The notes under the pieces: model-generated
The model's input: only the letters and a program-made list of their open reading frames with translations
Told to the model about the DNA's origin: nothing
The model's database searches: none
Shown: positions 1-9,424 of the stretch, one piece after another
How positions within the stretch are numbered: position 1 is the first letter of the stretch
Layout of the letters: each line of letters starts with the position of its first letter
Made by a program: the position numbers and the translations under genes
Source of the DNA: Hysterangium stoloniferum
Taxonomy: Eukaryota > Basidiomycota > Agaricomycetes > Hysterangiales > Hysterangiaceae
NCBI GenBank assembly: GCA_015178975.1
Contig: WHVD01000206.1
Location: forward strand, 1-64,000
DNA length: 64,000 nucleotides
Direction of reading: 5' to 3'

Positions 1-3
1 GAT

Positions 4-2277
4 TTACCGTTGCATAGTCGTTGCTCCCCTCTTTAGGATAGACGTCCATCGTCTAGTTAAAGCGTCGGGTTTGCCGCCGAGACGGCCGGGTCGAAAACGG
101 ATAATCATGTTGAAGGCGGAGAGATATTCAGACCAGCGGGCCTGCCGACGGGTCAAGAGTTTTGTGGTAGAAAAGTATTCCAGGTTTTTGTGATCTGTTA
201 CAACGTCAATAGGAGCTCCTGAACCTTCCAAATAGTGTCGCCACGCTTTGAAAGCTGAAAAGATTGCCAGAAGTTCTTTATCATGAACGTCGTAGTTGAG
301 CTCTGCTCCGGTAAAAGTCCGGGACAGAAAAGCCACGGGGTGAACTTCTCCGTCGGAGTCCTGGATAGAGAGAATGGCTCCAAGTGCATAGTCGGAGGCG
401 TCCGTTTCAACAATGAGCGGGAAGTCCGGTTTCCAATGCGACAGAATAGGAGCTGTGGAAAAAGAATTTTTTAAAAGATTGAAAGCTTTTTGACACTTAT
501 CGTTAAAGTTCCACGGAGTACCCTTACGCGTAAGACGGGTAAGGGGTACCGTGATGTCGGAATATCCACGGATAAAACGTCTATAAAAATTGGCAAAGCC
601 GAGGAAGGATTGGATATCTTTAACTTTTCGGGGTTCGGGCCAGTCTTTGATGACTTGCACTTTAGTTTCGTCCATGCGGAGTCCATCGGGTCCCATCATG
701 AAACCTAGGTATTCCACGGAGTCCGTGTCAAAAGTACATTTTTTACCATTTGCGAATAAACCATGTTGTCTGAGCCTCCGGAGAACCTCACGGACTTGTT
801 TGTCGTGTTCCGCGGGATTCTCGGAGTAGATAAGAATGTCGTCCAAGTAAACAATGATGCATACATCGAGCATGTCGGAGAAAATGTCGTTGATAAAACG
901 CTGAAAAACAGACGGGGCATTAGTGAGTCCAAAAGGGATGACCAACCACTCGAAAGCCCCATAGCGGGTTCTAAAAGTGGTTTTCCATTCATCGCCCGCG
1001 GCAATCCGGACCAAATGATAGGCATGCTTGAGATCTATTTTGGTGTAAATCCGGGCATTCCGCGGAGCATCGAGCAGGTCAGATATAAGTGGGAGTGGAT
1101 ATTTGTCCTTTTTGGTGACAGCATTGAGTCCTCTAAAATCAACACATAGTCGAAGGGATCCATCCTTTTTTCTGACAAACAAAACAGGTGCTCCAAAAGG
1201 AGACTTTGAGGGTCGAATGAAACCTATGGACAAATGTTCATCCAGGAAATCACGGATTGCGGATAGTTCCGTGGACGAAAGCGGGTAAATATGTCCTAGG
1301 GGTGGCTGGGCGCCATCTTCAAGATCGATTTTTAAGTCGTATTCTCTGTGAGGCGGAAGCCGGTCAGCTTTTCGCTTGCTAAAAACATCCGCGAAGTCAT
1401 GGTATTTCTCCGGGACGCCTTCTAGGTCAGCAGCTTGCTCAGATTCGGATACTGGGGTTGAGAAACGTCCAGTTGCTTCATCAATTTTTAAGTTGATAGT
1501 GAACGCCTGGGATCCATCCATTTTTGAAGCCCTAATAAAAGCTGCAGCATTAATCAGAGAAATGGACGGAGGTGCCGTGGGTTCCGGGGAAGCTGTGGGT
1601 GCCGTAGGGATCACAGGAGTCCTCGAGACTGCAGGTGCCGGGAAGGCCATGGGTGCCGTGGAGGCCGAGACAGGCGCAGTTTCCTCGGTCGCCGCGGGAG
1701 TTCGGAATGTTATACTGTTAGCTATCCAGTCAATCAACGGATTGTAGCGGGTAAGCCAGTTATGTCCTAGAACCACCGAGCAACTTGAGTCTAACTGGGT
1801 CACATAGAAAGTGACCAATTGAGATGTTCCACAAGGGAAACTGATGGGTAAATCACAAGCTTGGGTAACAACCGAATTACTTGTGCCATCGAAGAGGCGG
1901 AGAGCGACGGGATTTATCGAATAAGTTGACAAAGAATTTTTTTGCGTGAATTTTGTATCTAAAAAACAATGAGTCGAGCCGGAATCTATGAGAGCTGAAA
2001 AAACGAATTTCGGAAGCATATTAGACATAAGTTTAATGAAAAATGAATCAGAATGTGAAAGAGCGGATGCGTTGAGGCGAGTGAACTCTTGAATGCGCGG
2101 AGAGGCAACGCAACCCCTAACCCGCGCGGAGTCCGCGGGGTTGCTTACTCTTTTTTCGAATCGGCAGCCGGTTTGTCCTTCGACGGGGTTTCCGTGGAGG
2201 CCTTGGCTGTTCGACCCTTTGAAGAGTTTGCTTTTGCCAGCGGACATTCCGGGACTCGATGACCGGGTTTCCCGCAC
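4..2277 (-). CDS. pol: Pol polyprotein: aspartic protease, reverse transcriptase, RNase H; 3' end frameshifted
   Basis: This 757-residue reading frame encodes the enzymes that copy the retrotransposon RNA into DNA in cytoplasmic particles. Protease is marked by DSGSTHCFLD (about residues 98-107), reverse transcriptase spans roughly 340-520 with the catalytic YLDD at 477-480, and RNase H starts near 617 (ETDASDYALG) and runs to about 735. The frame has no long leader of its own: its first 44 codons overlap gag in the -1 frame, so it is probably made as a Gag-Pol fusion and the first ATG need not be a start. After the GGKPDALTRR motif the sequence turns unrelated and stops at 4-6. The neighbouring frame stays open and pol-like, so a single base was lost near 46-47 (a run of G reading minus). 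Integrase should follow outside the window. The family is certain; activity is unlikely. Confidence 0.93.
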   Translation of the reverse strand: MRETRSSSPGMSAGKSKLFKGSNSQGLHGNPVEGQTGCRFEKRVSNPADSARVRGCVASPRIQEFTRLNASALSHSDSFFIKLMSNMLPKFVFSALIDSGSTHCFLDTKFTQKNSLSTYSINPVALRLFDGTSNSVVTQACDLPISFPCGTSQLVTFYVTQLDSSCSVVLGHNWLTRYNPLIDWIANSITFRTPAATEETAPVSASTAPMAFPAPAVSRTPVIPTAPTASPEPTAPPSISLINAAAFIRASKMDGSQAFTINLKIDEATGRFSTPVSESEQAADLEGVPEKYHDFADVFSKRKADRLPPHREYDLKIDLEDGAQPPLGHIYPLSSTELSAIRDFLDEHLSIGFIRPSKSPFGAPVLFVRKKDGSLRLCVDFRGLNAVTKKDKYPLPLISDLLDAPRNARIYTKIDLKHAYHLVRIAAGDEWKTTFRTRYGAFEWLVIPFGLTNAPSVFQRFINDIFSDMLDVCIIVYLDDILIYSENPAEHDKQVREVLRRLRQHGLFANGKKCTFDTDSVEYLGFMMGPDGLRMDETKVQVIKDWPEPRKVKDIQSFLGFANFYRRFIRGYSDITVPLTRLTRKGTPWNFNDKCQKAFNLLKNSFSTAPILSHWKPDFPLIVETDASDYALGAILSIQDSDGEVHPVAFLSRTFTGAELNYDVHDKELLAIFSAFKAWRHYLEGSGAPIDVVTDHKNLEYFSTTKLLTRRQARWSEYLSAFNMIIRFRPGRLGGKPDALTRRWTSILKRGATTMQR
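2145..2159 (-). other. Candidate -1 ribosomal frameshift site at the gag stop
   Basis: Read on the minus strand, the gag frame ends TCG AAA AAA GAG TAA. Pol is open in the -1 frame across this point. An A6 run two codons before the stop allows tandem lysyl-tRNA slippage by one base backwards. The overlap is 133 nt (2145-2277). Minus-1 frameshifting is known for sushi-like elements; the exact slip site here is inferred. Confidence 0.5.
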
Positions 2278-3437
2278 AAGAGACAGAGGTTGTTGTCCAT
2301 ACGACGTTGTCTTTCTTGTGGAGTTAATTTGCCATCAGGTCCGAGTTTGCCTGAGAGGTCGGGTTTTCCGGCTTGCTTGCCGGACTGTTGACCCTTGTTG
2401 TTGTCCTTATTGTCCTTATTGTTGTTGTTGTTGTTTGAAGACTTTTTATCGTTCTTCTTGTCGGATTGCGTGGAGTTCTGGTTGCTGGTTGACGAATTGG
2501 TGTTATTGTTTTTGTCCTTGGACTTATTTATTTTGTCCGCGGATGTCTCGCGGGCAACTTCCGCGCGACGTTCCCAATAACGTGCGTCCGCGTTTTGAGC
2601 TTTGAGGCGCATACGGGACAGGGTTTTTGGCTTGCCATCTTCTCCTTTTGAGACTTCGTCTTTAAGGCGGGACGGCAGACCGGCGTAGAATTGGTGGCGG
2701 AGAGCGGGATCGCCCCACTGACAACGAGCTGCAAGATTATTGAATTGGACGATGTAGTCCGTGATGCGCTGCGTGTCCTTCATACGAAGATTTGTGAGAC
2801 TATTCTCGGCTTCTCCTGTCGGGTCATATGGGCCGAAGTTGGTTTCAAGCTCCTCAACAAAAGCTTCCCAATTTTCAAGCCAGAGCGGCTCTTCCTCGGT
2901 AATCCCGCTAAAAGCCGGTTCGAACCATTTCAACACGGATCCCGACAAATATGAAAGTGCGTAGTTGACTTTTCGGGAGTCCGTGGAGAATGCAGCGGCG
3001 CGATCGCGGAAATTGAAGCGACATTGCATGAGGAAAGTAGAGAGTTTGTTTGGGTTGGAACCCGTGAAGGGTTCCGGAGCATTGACTTTTGACCGTGGAG
3101 GTTCTTGTTCCTTTCTTTTTCGTTCTTCTAGCAGGTGCGTCATGAATTTATCTATAGTACCTGCTAAAAACTCAGAAGTAGGATCCCTCGTGTTTGGTCG
3201 TTGAAAAGGCGGAGGATTTTCAAGAGGGATTTCGACACCTTTGCCCTTGTCGGGGGCCACGGAATCGTCCTCGCGCTCGGATTCGTCCAGGTCTTCCGGG
3301 ATTTCTTCGATGCGGGCTTCTTCCATGGGTTCCGACTGGTTCGCAAGCGTCTGACTGGTATACAGAGTTAACGGGGAATGAAGAGTCGACGGTCCAGGCA
3401 TTGATGACTGTGCGCGTGTACTTCTTCTTGGTGGCAT
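2145..3437 (-). CDS. gag: Gag structural protein with CCHC zinc knuckle
   Basis: The 430-residue protein forms the retrotransposon particle and binds its RNA. The middle (about residues 100-260) resembles the retrotransposon Gag core (pfam retrotrans_gag type): a stretch rich in aromatic and charged residues with LSGSVLKWFEP and a TNFGPYDP motif. A zinc knuckle of the form CX2CX4HX4C (CLLCGKPGHRVPEC) lies near residues 385-398. Between them is a low-complexity Asn/Lys/Gln-rich linker (about 300-360). The N-terminal third is acidic. The start at 3437 is the first ATG after the primer binding site. The frame ends in AAA AAA GAG TAA, with pol overlapping in the -1 frame. The frame is intact, unlike pol. 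Confidence 0.93.
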   Translation of the reverse strand: MPPRRSTRAQSSMPGPSTLHSPLTLYTSQTLANQSEPMEEARIEEIPEDLDESEREDDSVAPDKGKGVEIPLENPPPFQRPNTRDPTSEFLAGTIDKFMTHLLEERKRKEQEPPRSKVNAPEPFTGSNPNKLSTFLMQCRFNFRDRAAAFSTDSRKVNYALSYLSGSVLKWFEPAFSGITEEEPLWLENWEAFVEELETNFGPYDPTGEAENSLTNLRMKDTQRITDYIVQFNNLAARCQWGDPALRHQFYAGLPSRLKDEVSKGEDGKPKTLSRMRLKAQNADARYWERRAEVARETSADKINKSKDKNNNTNSSTSNQNSTQSDKKNDKKSSNNNNNNKDNKDNNKGQQSGKQAGKPDLSGKLGPDGKLTPQERQRRMDNNLCLLCGKPGHRVPECPLAKANSSKGRTAKASTETPSKDKPAADSKKE

Positions 3438-3460
3438 AATGAAAACAATCTGCGAGTATT

Positions 3461-3471
3461 AGTCAGAAAAT
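3461..3471 (-). other. Primer binding site complementary to the transcript 5' end (self-priming type)
   Basis: Two bases after the LTR the sense strand reads ATTTTCTGACT. There is no TGG that would pair with a tRNA CCA end. These 11 bases are the exact complement of the predicted first 11 bases of the element RNA (3798-3788, AGTCAGAAAAT). Tf1 of fission yeast primes reverse transcription with its own 5' end by an 11-nt match placed in this way. Confidence 0.7.
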
Positions 3472-3473
3472 AC

Positions 3474-4293
3474 TGTTAGGATACACACTCAGGCCGGGTT
3501 TCCGGAGAAACCCGCGGGATATCCGGTAGGACTTGGCTTCAGCTTATAGGCTGCGCCCTCGCTAGATCGTGTTGTCCAATTTCAGACAGGCGGACGGGAA
3601 TCCCGGGGAGTCCGGGCGGGGGTTCGTGGGTCGTGAGTCGTAGGTCGTGAGTCGAGAGTCGTGAATCGAGATAGTCGAGAGAGATAGATGCGCCGGAGCC
3701 CGTGGGCTCCGACTAGTGCGAGCGGTCTGATGAGAGTAGGGTTTTTAGAGAGGAAAATGTATTAGATTACTGGGGGAATCTAAGCTAATTTTCTGACTGG
3801 ATTGTATGTACAACATCTGCCAGTTTATATAGACCGTGGAATGCATGACATACCGAATCCAGTAATAATGAGACGAGACGAGCAAAACATAAAACGGGAA
3901 TAGTAAACACCAAATTGGTGTTAGGAACGGGACGGAACGGAGCGGAGTCCGAATCGTGACAAAGCATAACCCATAACGGGAAACGGAGCGGGAGCGGAGT
4001 CCTAAATCGTGACAGGTCATTTGACTAAAACAGGAACGGGGCTCGATTAGAGCGGTGACGGGATTCTAAGCGGGTCCGGTGACTGATGCGTGGGACGAAG
4101 ACGGACATAGACAGAGACGGGGTCCGGGGGAAGTCCGGTGACTGATATGTGTCTTAATGAGGTCGAACGTAACAAGTCTTGACGTAACGGAGTCCGGGCG
4201 GGAAATCCTATAAACAGACGATTGGTGCTTGTAGCGCGTGGGGGCGTACGAGTTAGTGCCCGGAGTCCGGCGGGATTTGTCCGGGTCGTAACA
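3474..4293 (-). repeat. 5' LTR of the gag-pol element (family A, copy A1)
   Basis: About 820 bp, TGTTAGG...GTAACA as read on plus. In sense orientation it starts TGTTACGACC and ends CCTAACA. It has a TATA box (3831-3825), a predicted RNA start at 3798, a GTGGGTCG-type short-repeat tract (about 3625-3670) and the shared U5 motif (about 3523-3552). At least ten further copies or fragments lie in this window. Confidence 0.93.
3788..3833 (-). promoter_or_regulatory. LTR A core promoter: TATA box and predicted RNA start
   Basis: The sense strand has CTATATAAAC with its TATA starting at 3831, and 33 nt downstream the conserved AGTCAGAAAAT at 3798. The spacing suits TATA-directed initiation, and the PBS match argues that the RNA begins here. 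The same TATA, spacing and 5'-end sequence recur in the other A copies. Confidence 0.65.
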
Positions 4294-4532
4294 ATACTAT
4301 AAAGAGCTGAAGTCTCTAAGTTATTCCCAAGGACCAGGGGGAAGTGATTGAGAGCAAGTAGGACTTTGTGAAGATCCATTCCTGGAAACTCTTCGGAGTA
4401 TTTCCCAGATATTATCTCTGGGTCTGAACCATCTTCCGGACCAGTATCAAGATCCAGAATCCACTGGAACCCGACCCTCATCCCTTCAAGGCAAATCCCA
4501 TTCTGGTATTCTGCCCTCATTTAGACACCTCC
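4294..4532. other. Short spacer between LTR A1 and LTR U, no gene
   Basis: About 240 bp of transposon-like sequence with TCCGGA/TCTGGA words like those in LTR U. No coding signal is seen. Confidence 0.4.
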
Positions 4533-5977
4533 TGTTATGACCCAGAACTCATCAGACTCTGCCCTTCAGTAGGAGACTTCCAGTCAGACTTCTGGTCAGA
4601 CTCCCATCTCTGATCTGACTTTCCACCCTGAGTCTCCAATCTGACTTTTCAACTCAATATCCAACCCAACTTCCGACTATGGAACATTTATAGTTTCCAT
4701 ATTTCCAAACCTCATCCTTGTTCCGTATTTAGTAACTGACAGGTTAACAGTTATTCATTCACTTGTTTATTGTTCTTGTTGTATTCCTATTTCGGAATCT
4801 TCATCCTAATCTGTCTTATTATACTTCTAGATTTGTAGTACAATTATTGGAATATCTATATAGTCTTCCATAGTCATGTACTTACTCTTTAGTTTTAATC
4901 TCAAATTAGTTTGTATCTCTTCTGTCTTTCTGTACACTCAATCTTCAGAACTCTCTGGACTCTGGATATCCAAAACTCCCGGAACTTCCGAGTATCTGTA
5001 AACATTCTGACATATACTCATCCTCTGAAATATGGACACCCGAGTGAGTGCATGAGGGCACAGCACATAAGCTGAAGCCAAGTCCATCTGTACTCTGGTA
5101 ATATTCCGATACTCCCATTACTAATCCCTGGAAACTCCCGAACTAATTCCCAGAAACTCCGAGGACATATTTCCGGGAAGTGTCCAGAATATCCATCAGA
5201 AATTCTGCCCTGAGATCTGGAACTTGTTATGACCATGTCGCAGCCCTATCGGTCCCCGAGGTTATCACCACCATTCAACGATTTCAAGTCACTGTTCAAG
5301 TCATCACATTGGAAACCATCGGCCCCCGATGCTGACGTACGCTTTCACAGTGATCAAACTCCGTTTACGCCCACGTCAAAATATACTCGAACTATCTGGT
5401 TAAACTCTGATATGTCCCTTTTTATTATGATGATCCACTCCATCCTATGTTTCACATATGTCTATATATATTTGTAACCCTCAAACTATTTCCTTTCTTC
5501 GTAATTCCGCTCTCAGTTATTTCATGGCCTCCGAACTAATAGTAACCTCCCGTTCCTAGTCAAGTTTATTTGTCAATACCGTGTTCCGCTCTTCTCCCAG
5601 TTAGTATTTTCTAGATGCCTGTTACTTGTATATGAACCTGCTGTAGTTGTAGTTACTAGGCAATCAGAATATCGACTCAGAATACCCTCTTACAACTATA
5701 GGAATCTCGTACTAAGTATTCCACTTTCCACCTTTGCGTGCACTCACCCCCTCTCGGTCCCCGACCCCTTGGCCCGACACTCGACTTATCCCTCGATTCA
5801 GATCGGTAGTTGCACTGAGAGGTATTCGATAGGACTAGTCTTTGCCCGCCCGAAATTTAAGGACACCCAATGGATAACTGCGAGGGCACAGCACATAAGC
5901 TGAAGCCAAGTCCTTCCAATCAGTCCCCGTCGGTCCACTGACATTAGTCAGTTTTTAGTTCTTAACAGAACTTAACA
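4533..5977 (+). repeat. Solo LTR, family U, split by LTR B1
   Basis: Starts TGTTATGACCC and ends CTTAACA, about 697 bp without the nested B1. It has a TATA box near 4858 (CTATATAG) followed by AGTTTTAATCTCAAATT, and the U5 motif at about 5055-5084. No convincing target duplication flanks it, so the outer limits are less sure than for other copies. Confidence 0.65.
5225..5967 (+). repeat. Solo LTR, family B, copy B1, nested in LTR U
   Basis: 743 bp, TGTTATGACC...GTTCTTAACA, flanked by the perfect 5-bp duplication GAACT (5220-5224 and 5968-5972). It has the 5'-end motif AATCAGAATATCGACTCAG at 5662 and the U5 motif at about 5883-5912. A solo LTR is the usual product of recombination between the two LTRs of a full element. 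Confidence 0.92.
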
Positions 5978-6241
5978 GACTTTCATCAGTTTGAATGTTG
6001 CACCCTTGCAAACAGTATTCAGTTGTCCTTATTTCAAGCAAGTGAATACTTAGTGTATTCTCAGGTCCAATGAGGGTCCAAGATTGGGTACTACATTAAG
6101 TCATATTGAGGTTAAGATGGGTCTGAGCAAGTGATGAAAGGGGGTTAGGAAGATATGTACATAAGTAGTTGAAGATAAGGAAGGTAGTCTGATGAGCTGA
6201 GACAAGAGAGTGAGGAGAGGTTAGTCAATATTCTTTGTGCA
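5978..6241. other. Repeat-derived spacer, no gene
   Basis: About 260 bp between two solo LTRs. No open frame of note; composition like the neighbouring LTRs. Confidence 0.4.
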
Positions 6242-6869
6242 TGTTAAGACCCATGCCTAAACTCTGCTCAGGACTCAACTCTTTCTTACCATCTTCTCCT
6301 GCTTTGACTCCAGTCACTTTCCCAAGTCATTTTCCTCTTCACTCCAGAACCTGAGGCTCCTCCAAGAATATGTTCATTTCTCTTACCCTGTCTCAGAACC
6401 TAAAGCTCCTCTGAAAATATGCTCATCACCTGTATTTCCTTTTAGGACAATCCTTGTCTCCCAAATAGGACTTGCCTCCAACGATCTTTTATCTCTAGTT
6501 TAAACCTCCAACTACCCAATACACATGTCTTTCACTACTAGACCCATTTTTCCATGTCTTTGTTCTTGCATTTTGTCTACCCTTTGTCTCCTGATTTGTA
6601 GAAGCTACTGTACACTGTTCTTAGTATAAATACTGCAATGTAAAGTAGCTGCACTTCTGTTCAAATATTGACTTTGAATCTGGTTTCATTCTCAGTCTAC
6701 TCTAGTCTCAGTCCCTGCCCTCCTTTCCAAAATTAGGACAGTAACAATTCTACAAGGGTGCAGCACATAAGCTGAAGCCATAGTCCTATCCATCCTTGGC
6801 ACATCCCAGCTTTCCTGGGACTTTGTTCCATGGCCTGTCAGGAGCCCCTTGGAAGCCCAGTCTTTAACA
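6242..6869 (+). repeat. Solo LTR, family I, copy I1
   Basis: 628 bp, TGTTAAGACCC...CTTTAACA, with perfect target duplication GTGCA (6237-6241, 6870-6874). TATAAAT at about 6625 is followed about 33 nt later by GTTCAAATATTGACTT. The U5 motif is at about 6754-6783. A reverse-oriented relative lies at about 48.8-50.0 kb. Confidence 0.9.
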
Positions 6870-7831
6870 GTGCAGGTGCATTTCAGTTGACATAAACTTA
6901 AACAATTTTCTTAGTCAATATTTGGATTGGTTTGTAAATACAGAACTACCTTAGTTATACATATACAGTATGTCTAGGAATCATTTGTACTACCAATCCA
7001 GACATACAACAAACAGAAAAAAGAAAACAACAAGAGACATGTCCAAAGTGAGTCAACAACAACAAGAATAAGACAAAGCAGGAATGGGAATCTCAGGTTG
7101 TCCAATATTTCATTGTGAAGTTAAGGGATGGTTGAGATCACAATGAGGTTCTGGATTGGAGCTGAGATTAAAACATGACTTGACAATATAACAAGGGTTG
7201 ACAAGGTTACTGTAAAAATATATGACAGGTTTTGCATTGGTGAAGGGGTGACAAAGCCCTTAGTAAACACAACTGATGACTAAGCTACTGTAATGTATGA
7301 CATAGCTGGTTGTCATAAAGCCCAATGGCTTGCAACATATCCCAACAGTTACATGAGGGATGTGTTGGTTATTGTTGGTTGACAGCCTAGACTCAACTTG
7401 AGAGCAGTGAAGATGTGTGACTGTCTCTCATAGTTTCTGTGTATATGACATCTATTTTCTGTTTATTGTTGAAACAATTGAATAACACTTTGCAGAACAC
7501 CCCTGTGAGTGTGATTGGAAAGTAAACACTAAGGAGACTTTCCCACACCCACAGTGGACTATACTACTAGGTGCTTATCTAAGCACCTATACAGTAGTTA
7601 CTGACCTAAGGTAACTCACTCAATACTGCACCTACAGTGCTGGGAAAAATACTACAAATATCAGAAGAATATGGAGATCATAATAGACTATGTTAAAGCT
7701 TGTAGTATCATACTCTAACATTTATTCCCTGTTCAGTTCCTTTCATTCCAGTTATGTTCATCCTGTTCCTTTTGTTCTATTTCTGTATTTTGTTTTGGCT
7801 TTAGTTTAGTATAAAGACTCATCTCTGTATG
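6870..7831. other. Decayed LTR and retroelement sequence, no gene
   Basis: The left part (about 6900-7000) looks like the reverse of an LTR promoter (AATATTTGGATT, poly-purine tract). 7480-7725 is a dispersed repeat related to 12075-12335 and, inverted, to 37170-37330. From about 7727 an LTR related to families T and J begins; its TATAAAG lies at 7810. No intact frame. Confidence 0.5.
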
Positions 7832-8280
7832 TGTTAGGATACGTACAGGGCAGGTTTCCGGAGAAACCCACAAGATATCTGGTGGGACTTGGCTTCAGCT
7901 TATAGGCTGCGCCCTCGCTAGATCGTGTTGTCCAATTTCAGACAGGTGGACGGGAATCCCAGGGAGTCCGGGTGGGCGTTGTGGGTCGAGGGGTCGTAGG
8001 TCAGAGGTCGTGGGTCATGAGTCGAGATTGGTGAGAGAGATACAGTGAGGGACAAAACCCTTCCAATGATTTTTAGTTGTGCAAAGATTCTTGAATAACT
8101 CAAGAACTACTGTAGATACAGACCTGAAATTTGGAAGTTGGTTAGGTCTATATGTTATCTATATGCCCTTACAATATTATGACATAAGCATTAGTATTTC
8201 CCATGCTATAAATAAAACACTAATAAAATCACATTGGAAGGGTTTTGTCCCTGGTATAAAAAAAATACAAATTAAACAAT

Positions 8281-9284
8281 CTAGTACTTGGTATAACCTC
8301 CCTTGGCCTTCAAAACAGCCCCAACCCTTCTAGGCATACTCTCTATCAAGTTCTGACAAGTAGAGGCAGGGATCTTCTCCCACTCTGTCTGAACCCTCTC
8401 CCACAACTCATGAATACTCTTGGGTGCCACCCAGCTTCCTTTTGAGGTAATACCAGAGGTGTTCAATTGGATTAAGGTCAGCAGACTGAGGTGGCCATAC
8501 CATGACCACAAATCCATTGTCTTTAAACCAATTGGTGGCCTTTTTGCTCTTGTGTTTGGGGTCATTGTCTTGCTGAAAGACCACATCCCCTGTGTTCTTG
8601 CCATAATACTCCATAATTTCTTGACATTCATCTTCCATAATGCTAACATAAAGGTCAGCATCCATCCTTCCATCAATTTTGGTGGAATATCCTGGTCCTT
8701 CCCACAATGTACAGCCTCACAACATCAGATTTCCTCCTCCAAACCTGATTGTACCCTCAGCCACCCTATCACTGAGCCCCTCTCCTCCCCTTTTCCACAC
8801 CTACTTCCTCCCATCTGACTCCAAAAAATTGATTTTTGTCTCATCTAACCAAACAGCCCTCTTCCAATCATCCACAGTCTAGTCCTTGTGTGCCAGAGCA
8901 GAGTCCATCCTTGCCTTCCTATGCCTCTTAGTGAGTAAAGGCCTTTTCTCTCCACCACAGCCCTCATTCCAGTCTTCTTGAGTGCTCTATGAACAGTCTT
9001 CACTGAAATGGACTCTCCAGTCATATTTTGAAGGATTTTGGTCACCTCAGTGGCATGTTCTGCCTTCTGAGAAGTGATTTGTTAGAGGGAATAATGAATA
9101 TCTGAGGGAGAAAGCTTGCATGGATGGCCACCAGGTGCTTTGGCAAGTGATGGGCAATGGGTAAAGTGAATTCTGGATATAGTAAACAGATATTTGCCAG
9201 TGATTGCAGAGATCTGAGAAGTAGACTTGCCCTTATTGAGCAAAATGAGAATGTGGCAACCTGAGGAGGAGTAAGAGCTTTCAT
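8281..9284 (-). pseudogene. Tc1-type transposase, broken by frameshifts
   Basis: The protein would cut and rejoin DNA at the element ends in the nucleus. The N-terminal helix-turn-helix part lies at about 9284-9042. TGESISVKTVHRALKKTGMR follows in a second frame (9045-8845). The catalytic core is in a third frame (8707-8408) with VVFQQDNDPKH and VWPPQSADLNPIEHLW, the second Asp and the Glu of a DD34E triad. The first Asp (WLDETKIN, near 8843-8845) lies in yet another reading, so all three acidic residues survive but never in one frame. No intron signals repair it. It is a dead copy that may once have mobilised the surrounding inverted repeats. Confidence 0.88.
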
Positions 9285-9357
9285 GGTGTAGAATGTTGAG
9301 TTGTGGGAATGTTGTTGAACTAAAAAGTGAACAGCTATATATATATCTAATTTTGAC

Positions 9358-9424
9358 AGGTCACATGATTAAACAAAACCTTATTTGCTGATAATCAATA
9401 AGGTTTTGTGTTAATCATGTGACT
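9358..9424. repeat. Near-perfect hairpin beside the inner right inverted repeat
   Basis: GTCACATGATTAA...CCTTATT (9360-9385) is repeated inverted at 9397-9423 with a loop of about 11 nt, a stem of about 26 bp. It ends where the inner transposase-binding word begins (9425). Confidence 0.75.

Larger units (their letters stand above)
1..4293 (-). mobile_element. Ty3/gypsy (Tf1/sushi-like) LTR retrotransposon, truncated by the window edge
   Basis: Reading right to left the element has a 5' LTR (4293-3474), a primer binding site directly after it, gag, and pol with protease, reverse transcriptase and RNase H. Integrase and the 3' LTR lie beyond base 1. Gag and pol overlap, with pol in the -1 frame, as in sushi-type elements. 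It is the only copy in the window with coding capacity for this LTR family (family A), and its LTR keeps more CpG sites than most solo copies, so it is probably among the younger insertions. A one-base loss near 46-47 breaks pol, so this copy is probably not autonomous. The outer flank 4294-4298 (ATACT) should be the target duplication; its partner is outside the window. Confidence 0.93.
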
